DNA from: Gonium pectorale
Lineage: Eukaryota; Chlorophyta; Chlorophyceae; Chlamydomonadales; Volvocaceae
DNA length: 64,000 nt
NCBI GenBank assembly: GCA_001584585.1
Contig: LSYV01000002.1
Coordinates: 3,633,828 to 3,697,827 of the forward strand
Direction: 5' to 3'
In this document: positions 12,632-24,493 of the stretch, piece by piece
How positions within the stretch are numbered: position 1 is the first letter of the stretch
How the letters are laid out: each line of letters starts with the position of its first letter
Position numbers and translations under genes: made by a program
The notes under the pieces: model-generated
Databases searched by the model: none
What the model was told of the DNA's origin: nothing
Seen by the model: only the letters and a program-made list of their open reading frames with translations

Positions 12632-14151
12632 ATGTCTGACGATGAGGCTTCGGCGGCAACTGGCCCGCCCATCGTGTTAGTGGCGGGAGCAACTCGCGTG
12701 GGCAAGAGCGCGTTGATCGCAAAGATAACGGGCTCGGACGCGGGGGACGCCGAGTTGCTATGGTCCGTGGAGACGAAGTACTATACCGCGACGCTTAGTG
12801 TCCGCGAGGCGCGCGATGCAGCTGCCAGCACCAGCGGGCGACCCGAGGCGTTGGTGCTGGTTTTCAGCATGGAAAGCCCGGAGACGCTGCGCGAAGCGCA
12901 ATCCATTGCTGGTGGCTTTGATCTGGAAGCGGTGGAGGTGAAGGTGCTGTGCGGTACGCATGCGGACACGCTCCTGCCCGGGGGGCAGCCCGGGGAGCTG
13001 GACGCAGCGGGACAGCCGGATTGGTTCCAAGCAGCTGTACAATGGTCGATCGACAACGGGTTTGAGTTCATCGCCTGCTGCCCGGCAGCGCCATCTGCGG
13101 ATGCGGGGCTGCTCCTCGATGGCGACAAGCAGGGCGTCGCACGCGTCGTGGAGGTGCTCCACGCCCACATGTGGCCAAACCTTGTTCTACTCTCCAAAGG
13201 GGACGGGCGGCAAGGACACCAGCCGCAGCGGCTGCCTGAGGATGGAGCCTCTGCCAGCGGCGCCTCTCACGGGGAGGCGACGGCCGCTCCCTCCGAACCG
13301 GCGCGGGGCGCCGCCGCGGATCAACCGTCAGCGGACACAACAACCACACCCCAGGTGACGACAAGCCAAGTACACGATGGGCAACCGTCGATTCAGACGC
13401 AGGCGCAGCAGCAGGAGCAGCAGGAGCAGCAGCAGCAGCAGGCAGAGCAACCCGGGCACCTCAGTAAGCCAACCAAGGCGGAGGCGGACGATGAGGCGGC
13501 CGAGGAGCGCATGCTGGAGGGCCTGGAGCGGATGATGGAGGAGATGCGAGGTGCGGCCTCGTCCAGTGCCGAACGGCCGTAGCGCTACCGGGTGTTGGCC
13601 TTACCCGTGCCCGCAAGCAGCGCCATATACTGCTCCAAGCTGTGTGCGTGCGGTGTGCGCATGTGTGTGTTACGTATGCGTAATATGTGCGTGCGTGTGT
13701 TATGTATGCGTAACAGTATGCGCAAAACAGGTCTACAGGCGACAAAGCAACAACCCGTGCGTGTGTCCCTGTGTGGCCCAGTACGTTCGCACACATCGCT
13801 GCCCTCCATCCCAGCCCGCCAGCCCCAGTGCCTGACTCCCCCGCGGTCTGCAGCCCGCCTTGCTGCGGTCGCCTTGCATTGCCCGGGGCACTTCCGCATG
13901 TGTGGCGTATGACTCACACTGGTGGCGGACAGTGGCGCGACGCTCCTCGCCTGCACCCTGCCCCTCTCCACCTGCTGCACGTCCTTCCTCCCTCCGCTGT
14001 GCCCCCGCCCCCAGGCCACAAGGCCCGCCTGGCGGGCATGTCTGACGAGGAGCGACGCGAGCAGGCGGCCGCCATGGCGCTGCGAATGATGGAGCTGTTG
14101 GGGCTGGATGAGGAGGGTGGCAGCGGCAGCGGCAGCGACGACGACGAGTGA
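12632..14151 (+). CDS. Alpha/gamma-adaptin-binding protein p34 (AAGAB / Irc6-like)
   Basis: Two exons, 12632-13550 and 14015-14151, 351 aa. The N-terminal half is a small-GTPase-like domain (residues about 10-190): VLVAGATRVGKSAL near the start, VETKYYTATLSV, VLVFSMESPETL, then NGFEFIACCP and VEVLHAHMWPNLV, matching the GFELVELSP and ALNANVWSNV regions of animal AAGAB. A low-complexity linker with a CAG-coded Gln run (about 13405-13446) leads to a C-terminal helix (ERMLEGLERMMEEMRG) that continues in exon 2 (MSDEERREQAAAMALRMMEL) and ends in an acidic tail, as in AAGAB. The family binds AP-1/AP-2 adaptins and assists clathrin-adaptor assembly in the cytosol. The phase of the junction (ATG CGA G / GC CAC) is exact. 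Function rests on family resemblance; a generic P-loop protein is the alternative. Confidence 0.82.
13638..13732 (+). repeat. GT-rich imperfect repeat in AAGAB-like intron, shared with 55210-55265
   Basis: Two imperfect copies of a GTGTGTTAYGTATGCGTAA unit are followed by GCAAAACAGGTCT. A similar order (GTGTGTCATGTATGCGTGG, then GCAGAAAACAGGTCT) recurs at 55210-55265 in the 3' region of the large EF-hand-like gene. Confidence 0.5.
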
Positions 14152-16075
14152 GGAGTGGCTCGGGCCTTGGGGGAGCAAGTTCAGTTGGGTGGTTGTGGCG
14201 TAGGTGCGCCGTGGTAGATGTGGCGTAGGCTCCCCGCCCTCCGTGCATGGGCAGGCCATGGCAGCGGGTCGCAGCAGTGTGCGGCAGCACTTACTGCAGT
14301 GGGCCCTTTTTTGTGTCGGCCGTTGCAGGTGGTTCGCGCCTGGTCGTGTGATTGGGTCGGGCTGCGGCACAGCCCGCTGGCTGAGGCTTGCGCGGGAGGT
14401 TTCCTTGGGCCCGGGGTGTCGGCGCTTGGGAGGGGCGTAGACTAGCGCGGTAGGGCGCGCACACTCGGACGGCTGGGTGCTGTGGCGGGGCCGGATAGGC
14501 CTTGGTACACCTTTGCAACCGGGTGGGGACGTGACCCAGAAGCGTCAGCGCTCGGCTTGTGAACTCATGCGCCATGCCCTGCGGCCCTGTTGCGCGCTCG
14601 CCGCAGGCGGTGAGGAGAAGCCGACACTTCGTCCACCGAGGACCGCCTGAGCGCAAGGGCGGCAGCAAGCGCGAGCCAGGCCACTCCTGGCGCCTCTCCT
14701 GCGCCTGCTTCTCCGCGTACGCCGGCTTGATCGCACGGCGGCCACCCCGCTGTTTCTGCACAAGGGACAAGGTGCTCTGGCTACGCAGTGGTTCGCATGC
14801 TGGCGATCCGCTGCTGGCGATCCCGGTGGAGGGGCAGGGCAGGGGAGGCTCCCCGGTACTTTGAGGGCAGCTCATGCGGTGGCTTGGGGCGAAGGCGTTT
14901 GCGTAGGGTAGGGGCGAGGAGGCCTAAGTGCAAGGGGCTGCAAGGGGCAACAACGGACTGCAGCTGACCTGGACGCCGGCCGCAGCGGCGTGTTGAAAAG
15001 GAAAACGCATACGGCACGCAGCGGCGTGTGTGTCGCGCGTGCTTCATACGTCCCAGGTGGCGTCAAGGACAAAGCAGGGGCCCGATGGCGTGTGCGCACC
15101 AACACCCCTTTCCAAGCATCTCGTCATTCTCGCGCGTGGATGCAGTGGGTCGGCCCGCACCTCTGAACTCCCCGTCGCGCGACAGTGCACTTCGTGACCC
15201 CATGTCCGCGACCTAACCACGCCAGCCTTTGCCTGCCTGCCATTGCCTGCCCATGCGCGCGCGCACCACAGCCCCCTCCACCGCGACGCCGATTCCCGTA
15301 TGCCCGAGAAGGTTTACGTCAGTGTTGCGTACGAGCACCTGAACCAGCCGTACATAGCAACAGACATGGCAGAAGACGCAGGGGCTTGCTGCCTCTGATG
15401 TTCCAGCGGCCAAGTCAGTACTGGAAGTACTCCGCCCCCACTGCCTCGCTGGCATGATGCTGGAGGAATAAGCATTCAGCGCCTCCACGGGCTCGCCATG
15501 CGCTAATACTTGTCATGAACCTTTTAACTCCGATCCATTACGTAGCTAATGACTGGGTGGTCGCAAAGGGGTCACAGCTGTCTCATCAAATACCATGCCA
15601 GTTTACGCCAGTTCAATTCGGTTAAGGCTCGCAGGGCTCCTGTCTAGTCACTCTTTCAGACCATGGCTGCAGCTCACAGATGAGTCCCCCCTCTTCCCTC
15701 TCTGGTCAGAACGCTCCGGCCCACCCCATCCCTCTGCCACACACCAGTGCAACAGCCCAGCCACCGAACAGCGCCGTCCTCTCTACACTCTGCCGTCCCG
15801 CAACGTCACTATCGGACACAGCCCCGCGTCCCACAACAGCAAAGCACACGCATCCCAGCCTCATGCGTTGACAACCCCCACAAAGCCGCGGCCCACGAAG
15901 CCCTGGCCCCTCCTTTCCACCCTCAGCGCTCAGCCAGTTGTTTGAACGGTCGGGAAAGGAATGCGCCCCAGGGCTTCTCTACTGAGAATGCCTTTCAACC
16001 CGCTACCCCCCACGGAGCCGCGGCCGCGGGCGCACGCCGAGCGCCGCCCCCTCCTGGCGGCGCCGTGAGCCCGCA
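14152..16075. other. Convergent intergenic region (3' flanks)
   Basis: Lies between the stop of the adaptor-binding gene and the stop of glycosyltransferase A, so it holds both 3' UTRs. No TGTAA (plus) or TTACA (minus signal) was seen. A family 2 dispersed repeat occupies 15930-16005. Open frames here show no domain. Confidence 0.6.
15930..16005 (+). repeat. Dispersed repeat, family 2 (copy 1)
   Basis: Contains CCAGTTGTTTGAACGGTCGG, ATGCGCCCCAGGGCTTCTCT and TGAGAATGCCTTTCA in the same order as 22967-23042 inside glycosyltransferase B. It lies just downstream of the glycosyltransferase A stop codon, antisense to that gene. Confidence 0.75.
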
Positions 16076-19000
16076 TCAAGTCCCCCTGCGGAACGCCGCG
16101 GCCGCCTCACCCATCAACCCTGCCAGCGGCGAGCCCTCCCAACTGAAGGGCACGTATGCCGAGGACGACCTTGAGGCGCCGAAGCGGCTGTGCTGCGTCG
16201 CGGGCGAGGTGCCGTTCTCCCGCGGCCGCCAAAAGTTGGTCACGTGCAGCAGCGCCATGCAGTGGGAGTCCACGACCGCGACGGCGCCGTGGCGCGGCAC
16301 TCCCTCGTGCACGAAGAACGCTACGACTGCGGGTGGCCAGGGCGGGTGTGGGGCGTGGGCGGGCCGGGGGGGGAGGGAGGAGGGACTGGACTCGGCGTGG
16401 GGCACGCGAGTGCGGGGGGTGCGCGTGGGGCCGTCTCGGCACAAAGGGGCCGTGCCACCTCGACCAATACAATCAGGCGCCTGGTGCACAGAGTGCCTTG
16501 CACCCATCCACCCACACTCCTTCAACACTCAGGCAGGCAATGCACCAAGCGGCTCGCGAGGCGTCTCTGGAATCACACCCTTTGGCTAGAAGCGCTGTGA
16601 CGTGCGCGGACCGCACTGCGACACAGCTGTTGCCATCGACCACCCCACCCCACCCGCCCACGCACCCTCAGCTGCCGGCATCACCAGCATCTTGCCATGC
16701 TCGCCCATGAGGATCCTGCTCGCCCGCTGGTCGTACAACGTCAGCGGGTGCGTCCGCAGAGCCTCCGAGCTCCCGACGGCGCCCGCACTGCCACGGCCGC
16801 CGCCCTGCCCCCCAGCCGCCTGCAGCTGCCGTGCCCTGAAGCGGTGCGTGCTCCTGGCCCCACCACCTCCACCTTCACCCGTACCCTCATCCCCTCCGCC
16901 CTGCCCTGGTTGGGCCTGGTCTTGTCCGCCAGATGCCGCTGCCGCGGCGACGGCGGTCGGCTCGGCCCGCGCCGTAGCGTGGGGATCCTGTGACACCCAC
17001 AGCAACCACTCCCGGTCGTGCGGTACCTGGCTGGAGAGCACGGGTATCCGCGGCAGGCTGCGGGCCGTGACGGTCTGGCCGCTGCGGGAGGCGGACGTCC
17101 GCGCGAGGCAGTCCGCCAGGGGCGCTGGCCAGGGCTGGCCAACCGAGGGCATGTGTAGGTACTCGTCCATGTCGGTGACCAGGAGTATCAGGTTCGCCCC
17201 GCAGGCGGAGAGGCCCAGCAGCGCGTGGCTGGCGAAGAGCGCCTGGTCGTAGTTGTAGCTGGAGGGGAGAGGGCGGGGAGGGGGGTTGATGCGGGGGGTT
17301 GAGGGGAGGGGGGGTTATCGAGAGCTTAGGTAACGTACACGCTGGAGGAGCCCCGAGCGCATGTCGTACATAGGCCCCAGCCGGTTACGAAATGATTCCA
17401 GAAGAAGCGAAAGGAAAGGATGACGAGCCCCCACAGCCCCATGCACGCTGGCATGCGTGACACAAGATCAAGACCAGACCAGACCCATGCCGCGGAGATG
17501 GGGAGGGCAAGGGGCAGCGCAGGTACGGGGGGGATGGGCCGGTGAGGGGCACGAGAGGGGTGGGTGGGTAACGACGGTACGTTCAGGCGGGCTTCAGTTG
17601 GGTGCGTCAAGGGCAGCTTAGCCCGCCGACGAAACACCCGCCAAGTGCGATGCGGGGTGGCAAACCAAGCCAGCAACGCGTGTAACGCCGGTAGCGGGCT
17701 GCACAGAGGCAAGGGCCTGGCTGCGCCACCGGGGGTCATCGCACGCCGACGCCAACGGGAATCACTGGGCCGGGCTGGTGCCACACGGGTCCGGCGTGCG
17801 GCGCCGCGCCCGGCCCGCTGCCCCGTCCCCTCCATGGCCCTCGCCAGGGCGACGTCGGAGGCGACGCGCCGCTCACCCGAGAGGTCGGGCGCCGTGGATG
17901 CTCCGGATGCCGCCACGCCGGTGGGGTTCGTCCGCTGGGTGGCCGCGCTCCGGCATGTCCCACGTGATCAGCCTGTGGCCGGGCGCGTGGGCGAGCGCGG
18001 GCGGGCGGGGCGGCGGGGGGGGGCATGAACCGCGGTGAGGGGTGGCCTGGCGCGCTATCCCCGGTGCAGCCAAGGCGGCCACTGGCGGCGGCAGAAAGGG
18101 AGCGCGGTTGCGGTCGCTTGGTGGTCGGTGTGGACACGGTGCACCGCACCGTCCAGTGTCGACCACCCGCACGCGCTGCCTGCGCAGTGTGCCTCGCCCC
18201 CCCCCCCGCAGGAAATGCGGTGTGTGTGATCTGAGGTCGTCTTGTGCCCAAGCCGCATGCTGGAGAGGTGTTCCGGGCGACGGCACTCGCGTCCCCTTCG
18301 CGCGCAACGCACCTCAGCTGGCCGCTCTGCAGGTAGGGCGCGAGCGCAGCGTGCTTCCTCAGGTAGAAGCGCGCCGCCGCGTCGGTGTACAGCAGCAGCC
18401 CCGAAACCCCCATGGCCGTGTGGTACGACAGGAAGTGTGCCGTACGCATCGCGACCTGACCGTAGTGCGACCTCCACCTGCGGCTCGAGCTGACGTGGCG
18501 CGGCGGCCCCACCACCGCCCACAGCGCCGGCGCGGAGGCGTTGGTCCCGCCCGCGGGCGCCAGCGACTCGCACACGTGCGATCGGCCGCTGGAGCCGCCA
18601 ACGCCGGCGCCGCTGGAGTCCAGTTTAAAGTCCTCGTGGGGAATGCACACGGGCACCTTGTGGCCGGGGTAGCTTGACTCCACCAGCTGCACAGGGCGCA
18701 CGTGGTGGGGTAGGGGGGGCGGGCGTTGTGAGATGGAGATGGGTTTGACGAGGGCACGCTGCGATCCAGCAGCAGGCTACCGCCGCCCGGCCGCACAGCC
18801 ACGCGGGGGGGTTGGGGCGGCGGGGAGCGCAGGCAGGCGGCCCGTCCGCCGCCCTGGCTCCCGACACAGCTGGTTAGCTGTTGAGGCGTCCCATAGCTGC
18901 CGTGCCCTTCGTTGTGGGCCAACCGCACCCATCGTGGGAGCTCCCAACGGGCGTATGCCCTGGCGCGCAGACGACCACAAACCCGTGCCCCGCCCCGCTT

Positions 19001-19890
19001 CGTTACCCGGGCCAACATCCGCAGCGCCAGCCCCTGTGTATGCGCGTGTGCGCGTGTGTGCGTTTGTGTGTATGTGTGTGTTTCGCTGACCGCACGGCAC
19101 ACCTTGAAGCAGGTCTCCGTCTCCGTCCCCTCCGGCAGGTCGAAGCGCAACGAGTACGGCCGCATTCGGGCCTCGTCGACTTTATCTAATACGCCCGCCT
19201 GGGTCTCCAGGGCGGCCGTCAGCACCGGCCCCGGCTCCGCCGTCTCCAGCATCAGCTGCGGCCGCCAGTCCACGTGAGAGGTGGGCAGCAGCAGGTGGCC
19301 GAAGACGCGAAGATGCAAGTTCTCAACGTCGTCGGCCCACACTAGCGCCCGGATGGCGCGCTGGGAGGGCGGGGGGAGAGGGGGAGGAACAAAGTGGACG
19401 GCATTGCTAGAAAGGGGAGGCGCACGCTAAGGGGCTGGGGTAGACGGTTCTGGCACGTGTGCAGGACTGGGCCCAAGGGTACGTGGGTCAGGTCAGGACG
19501 CGAACGTTTTTTTGCTACACGGGTGAGAATCGTCGTGTCCAGTGTGGCGTAGTTGCCTGCATGGCAACCACTGGGCAGCGCAACGGGCTGCAGTCCTCGC
19601 CGGGTGCCGGCCCGCACCTGGCTCTGGTGTGGCAGGGGGTGGCGCACGGTGCGGCCCCCAACCCTCCTGAGCCACACAGTCAGCTCCACCGTCGCCATCA
19701 TGCGCCTCCCGCGTTCGTTCACGATGGGGGCCTTCGCGTGGAGTAAGGCTTTAACCACTCCAAGGTCACGGCTCCACGTGGGTGGCGGGTTTGCTCCATT
19801 CAGCTGGGCCGGGAGGAGGAGCAGCAAGGGCACTACGACAAGCCTAAGTAACTGTAACATATCAATTGTAAGGTTGCGCGTCTTGCGCAT
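16076..19890 (-). CDS. GT92-like glycosyltransferase, paralogue A
   Basis: Six exons on the minus strand: 19890-19618, 19360-19103, 18686-18313, 17972-17877, 17258-16666 and 16326-16076; 614 aa. A hydrophobic N-terminus (MLQLLRLVVVPLLLLLPAQLNG) follows a short basic leader and acts as signal peptide or signal anchor, so the enzyme should sit in the secretory pathway. Starting at the second ATG (19860) is equally possible. Then come an uncharacterised N-terminal domain (WSRDLGVV, LTVWLRRVGG, LRPYSLRFDLPEGTE), a middle part with CIPHEDF, LWAVVGPPRH and MGVSGLLLYTD, and the GT-A metal site DMDE (residues 363-366) after YNYDQALFASHALLG. A Gly/Gln-rich insert interrupts the catalytic part before VVAFFVHEGVPRHG. 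The YDQALF...TDMDE layout fits the GT92 (DUF23) group; donor and acceptor sugars are unknown. Divergent neighbour of paralogue B. Confidence 0.78.
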
Positions 19891-20342
19891 CAAGGACTGG
19901 TGTGGGCCGACTGTGTCCGTTCTGCCATATTGCTGTCATTGCTACCGGTCAGTTCATCATGGTGAAACCGTGCTGGGAATGTGGAATCGGGAGTCTTATG
20001 ACAGTGCTGGGGTCGTGTGCCAAAGCTGTCGTGTGTAAGCGCAAAGGCCGCGTGCAGTAAGTTACGGCAATTGACCGTTCGAGTACCCACGCAGCCATCA
20101 GGGGTTGGGGCACTCGCAGACAAAGGCTCGACCAATAATTGTCATTTCGTGTCTGCGAGCGCCGCTTGTCACGACCTGCAACACCTAAGTTTCCCTTGTG
20201 CAATTCTACGAACAGCACTACCTACAATTGTCACTGATAATGTAGCAGTCCAATATAGGGCATGCATACGTCTCGCACCCCTGGGTAGGGCAGCAGCCCG
20301 CCCTGTGGCCCGTCCGGCGTGCCCTCCCTGGTTTCGCGCGTG
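19891..20342. promoter_or_regulatory. Divergent promoter region between glycosyltransferases A and B
   Basis: Only 452 bp separate the start codons of the two divergently transcribed paralogues. The stretch is markedly AT-richer than its flanks and has no gene. Shared control of the pair is an inference from layout. Confidence 0.55.
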
Positions 20343-23300
20343 ATGCTAGCAGTGATCCTAGTTCTGGCCCTTGCCGGGCTGGGGGCCGTGGCGGAGGCCG
20401 CGCGGGGGTCACAGCAAGCATGGAGCCGCGACCTGGGGGTCGTCAGGGTCCAACTCCACGCGGAGGCTCCGCTGGGCGAAGGACACAAGAAGCCAACCGT
20501 CGTAACGGTGGCCCTCACAGTGTGGCTCCGGAGGGTCGGAGGGCGCAGGACGCCGTACGGCCTGCCGCACCAGAGCAAGGTGGGTGTTCATGCAGCCCCA
20601 AAGCTGCCACACCGCCCCCCCCCCCGGCGCTCCCACATAGGACTTCCAGCAGGCTGTCGTCAATGCAGGGCGCGTTGCGCCGTTGCCCCGGAGAGTGCTT
20701 GCTGGCGCTGGTGCGGCCCTTGCCGCCACCCACCCTTTCAGGTCGCGAGGCCCTCGCGCGCTCTGCACTCCAGCCGGGCGGATGAGCGCTGCATGAGGCA
20801 CACCGTGCCACCCCCAGCGCACCACACAGCACACACCCTAACCTATCCGCCGCCACCCTCACACCGACTGGTGCTGCCCCTCCCTCCCCCCTCCCTCCCC
20901 CCTCCCTCCCGGCCTCCGCGCCGCGCGCCCCCGCAGACCGCTATCCGGGCGCTGGTGTGGGTTGACGACGTGGAGAATCTCCAGTAAGTGCCAACTTGTG
21001 CACCCCTCACGGGCTCCAGTCCACTCCACTGCACCCTCCCCCTAGCCCTGTCCCGCCCCAACCCCCGCCCCCCACGCAGCCTGCGCACATTCGGCCACAT
21101 CGCGCTGCCCACGGCGCACCAGGTCTGGCACCCCAAGCTACTGCTGGAGACGGAGGACCCGGGGCCGGTGGTGCGCGCGACGGTGGAGACGCGGCCGGAG
21201 CTGTTCCGCCACATCGGCCTGTGGCGGCTGCGTCCGTACTCGCTGCGGTTCGACCTGCCAGAGGGGACGGAGGGGCAGCTGTGTTTCAGGGTGAGGGTGG
21301 GGGTTGCGGCCCTGGGTGTGGGGCCCTGGATGTCGTGCAAGACACCGCCGTATAGGACGTAGCCATACGACAGGCTGCATAGCCCCGGGCCGTAGCGAAG
21401 TAGACCCCTCTGTGCAGGGCCGCGTGCGTGCGCGTGTCCGCAGCAGCCCGGCACACAGCCCCACCCCGCGACGCCGGTACTACTGCTGCTGTGTATGATC
21501 ATGGCATCCTGCTGGCTGGGATTGTACTTTGTGGGGGGAGCGATACACGCGAGCAACGCACCGATTGTGGCCGCTGCGATCCACAGCTCGTGGAGTCCAG
21601 CTACCCGACGCACAAGGTGTCGGTGTGCATACCGCACGAGGACTTCTCATCCGGCGGCAACCGCCGCTCCGGAGTGGGCGGCGCCAGCGGCCGGGCTCGT
21701 GTGTGCGAGGCGCTGGCGCCCTCGAGCCGGACAAACGCCTCCGCACCGGCGCTGTGGACCGCCATCGGCCCGCCGCGCCACTCCTCCTCGAGCCGCAACT
21801 GGCAGGGGCACTTCAGCGAGGTGGCAGTCCGTACGGCACACTACCTGTCGTACCACATAACGGTTGGGGTGTCAGGGCTGCTGCTGTACACGGACCAGCT
21901 GACTCGCTTCTACCTGCGGAGGCATCCCGCGGTGGTGCCCTACCTGCGGAGCGGCCATCTAAGGTGGGAGCGTAGCACAGCATACGTAGCATAGCGGCTC
22001 GCTTTTGGGGTGTCGCCGCCGACACCCTCAGGGGCGGGGCAGGGTGCGCAGCGCCGGGGCTCCGTGCGCAGGTTTGAACTCCACGTGTGCATTGGTGGGT
22101 AGGATCCAGATCCACGCGTACGCGGGTGCATCGCGCTGCAAGACCGTGCGGGCGACGGAGACCTGCAGGGCCCATTCATGCGCCGGCGCTGGACGCGCCG
22201 CCTTCGCATCCAGTGAAAAGAAATCCATTACTGGGAAGGCACCTAGACGCTGCGCCGGAGAGTCGAGCGACGCAGGGACTCGGCCCCAGTTGCCGCGATG
22301 TCTTCCCGACCTGCGCCCTGACAGGCTGATAGCCTGGGACATGCCGGAACGATCGCACAAGAGCTCGGAGCCGCCCGGGCGGGGCGGCTGGCAGTCCGAG
22401 GGGACGGAGCGAGGCCTGGGGTAAGTGCGGGGCTGGCGTGGCGGTTAGCCGGGTGCGCTGTCTAGGGGCGGGCTGGCCATCACATGTCTGTGTCCCCCCT
22501 GCGCATTCCAAAATGTGCTCACTCACTCAGTTGCCCGCTCAAGCACCGCCTAGGTGTCGGCTGACACTCCGGCAGCGCAGCAGGGAAACCGCACCCCGCG
22601 ATGTAGACCACGGTGACACACCGTACGGCATCCGCCGTACCGTATGCGGTATGCGCCGTACGCTGCGGGCCCTCGCCTAGCTCCATGCTGCTGATGTCCC
22701 CCTCCCCTCCGACGCCGGCGACTCCCCACGGGAACTTCTTTGTGGGCGGGCGGGACACCGGGCTTCCCCCCGAGAATTGCACCTTCTGCTCTTTTTGCTG
22801 CTTCGTGTCAGGCGCTCGATAGCGATCGGGCCTCGGCCTGGACTTCAGGGATAGCCGGTCCGCCCATTCAGACCACCGGCCTCGTGGTCCATAGATGCGC
22901 AGGACCCACAGGGAGGGATGGCGGCTAGCGCCCAGCTCTCAGCCCTCCGCCCGCAGCCCTCTGCCCTCAGCCCTCATCTCCCAGTTGTTTCAATCGGGGG
23001 AGGCATGCGCCCCCAGGCTTCTCTATTGAGAACGGCTTCCATACCCACTTGCCCTCCGACGCCACCCCCCTCCCTCCATACGCATTCGGTGTCCGCGACG
23101 CGACCCCTTTCCCTTTCTTTATTACCCTACCTCCCCCCTCCCCCTCTTACCCCAGCTACAACTACGACCAGGCGCTCTTCGCCAGCCACGCCCTGCTGGG
23201 CCTCTCCGCCTGCGGGGCGAACCTGATGCTCCTGGTCACCGACATGGACGAGTACCTGCACACGCCCGAGCCGCGGCAGGGCGAGAAGCGGTGGCCGACC

Positions 23301-24493
23301 CAGATGGCCACGTGCCTGCCCAAGGCGCAGGCCGGTCGCGGCCGGAACGGCGGACGAACAGAGTACGTCTCTGTACGGACGCTGCAGCGGTACGAGCTGG
23401 TGACGAGCGTGATGACCGCGGGCGCGGAGTTCCGGCTGTGGACCTCGATGGCGCTGCCCAATGTGAGCAGGCCCAGCCAGCAAACTGCGGCCGCGGCGAT
23501 GGCCGCCGCCGCGGCGGCAGCGGGCGTGTCGGCAGAGGCCGCGGCGGCAGCCGCGGCGGCGGCGGCTGCGGGCGCTGGCACGGCTACGGCGGTGCAAGCG
23601 GTGCTGCCCGCGGGCGCCGGCGGGGGCGGCGGGGCACAGCCTCGCAGGATGCGTCTGGTGAGGAGGATGTACCGCCGCGGCCCGGACGGCACGATGCAGC
23701 TGGTGGGGGTCTTCCCGGCGGCAGCGGGCGGGGCCCAGGCAACGGGGCGGCGGCGTCTGAGCCAGCAGACGGCAGGGGCGGCCGGTGGCGGTGGCGGCGG
23801 CGGCGGCGAGGCAAATGTCATCACCGACCGGGTCTCTGCCGAAGCTTTAGCGGGCATCTTGCCAAATCATCCCCTCTCCCTCTACGACCTGCGCGGCTGG
23901 CAGCCGATGCCCTCCCTTCACAACAAGCTGCTTATGGTGCCGGCTGCGGAGAGTGAGTGCGGCACGCGGGAGTGGTCGGCCGTACCTGCCACGCGCCGCC
24001 GCGCCGATAGGAGGACTTGCAGGAGGGAACGGCCGCCGCGCGAAGGCACTTGGCCTAATCACCGACACTCGGTTTGTGCTTGGTTCTGCCTGCTTGATTG
24101 GTTGGTTGCCGCCAATGGGCTGACCTGGTGGATGTTTGGCCGAAGAGTAGCGCTGCATGGCACACTTGGCCCCGCTTGCCCCCTGCGACTGACCTGACAC
24201 ATCCTAACCTCAACCGCCTGCCGCTGGTGGGCACGCACACCTTCCGTGCTCGCCCCGCAGTCGTGGCGTTCTTCGTGCATGACAGCATTCCGCGGCACGG
24301 CCAGACCAAGCTGGTGGACAAGAGCTGCCTGGTGCTGCTGCACGTCACCAACTACTGGCGCCCCCGCATCGACTCCAACAAGCGAACCGGATTCTTCTTC
24401 ATGAAGCGCAACTTTTTCGCGCAGCACAGCTGGGAGCCCTCGCCGCTCCGCAGGTACTTCACGCAGAACGGCTCTGCGGTGAAGGCGGCCTAG
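20343..24493 (+). CDS. GT92-like glycosyltransferase, paralogue B
   Basis: Seven exons: 20343-20579, 20937-20983, 21080-21290, 21597-10 (that is, 21587)-21963, 22325-22420, 23156-23952 and 24261-24493; 665 aa with clean phases. ATG 20343 begins a cleavable-looking signal peptide (MLAVILVLALAGLGAVAEA). The order of motifs is that of paralogue A: WSRDLGVV, LTVWLRRVGG, LRPYSLRFDLPEGTE, VCIPHEDF, LWTAIGPPRH, VGVSGLLLYTD, IAWDMPERSH, YNYDQALF, DMDE at residues 352-355, and IVAFFVHDSIPRHG. Exon 6 carries a long polyalanine/glycine insert (about 23480-23810) between the DMDE site and the conserved LYDLRGW block. Unlike A and C it has an extra 96-bp intron (20984-21079) inside the second conserved exon. 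Secretory-pathway GT-A enzyme by inference; substrate unknown. The family 2 and family 1 repeats lie side by side in intron 5. Confidence 0.8.
22965..23045 (+). repeat. Dispersed repeat, family 2 (copy 2, glycosyltransferase B intron 5)
   Basis: Matches 15930-16005 in order and sequence (CCAGTTGTTTCAATCGG, ATGCGCCCCCAGGCTTCTCT, TTGAGAACGGCTTCCA), with small indels. Confidence 0.75.
23078..23137 (+). repeat. Dispersed intronic repeat, family 1 (glycosyltransferase B intron 5)
   Basis: ATACGCATTCGGTGTCCGCG followed by ACGCGACCCC and TTTATTACCCTACC. It aligns with 5713-5768 and 32310-32370 and directly follows the family 2 repeat. Confidence 0.75.

Noticed and set aside
15747..16589. 280-codon plus-strand frame
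   Set aside because: Antisense to the last exon of glycosyltransferase A, whose minus-strand reading is conserved in B and C.
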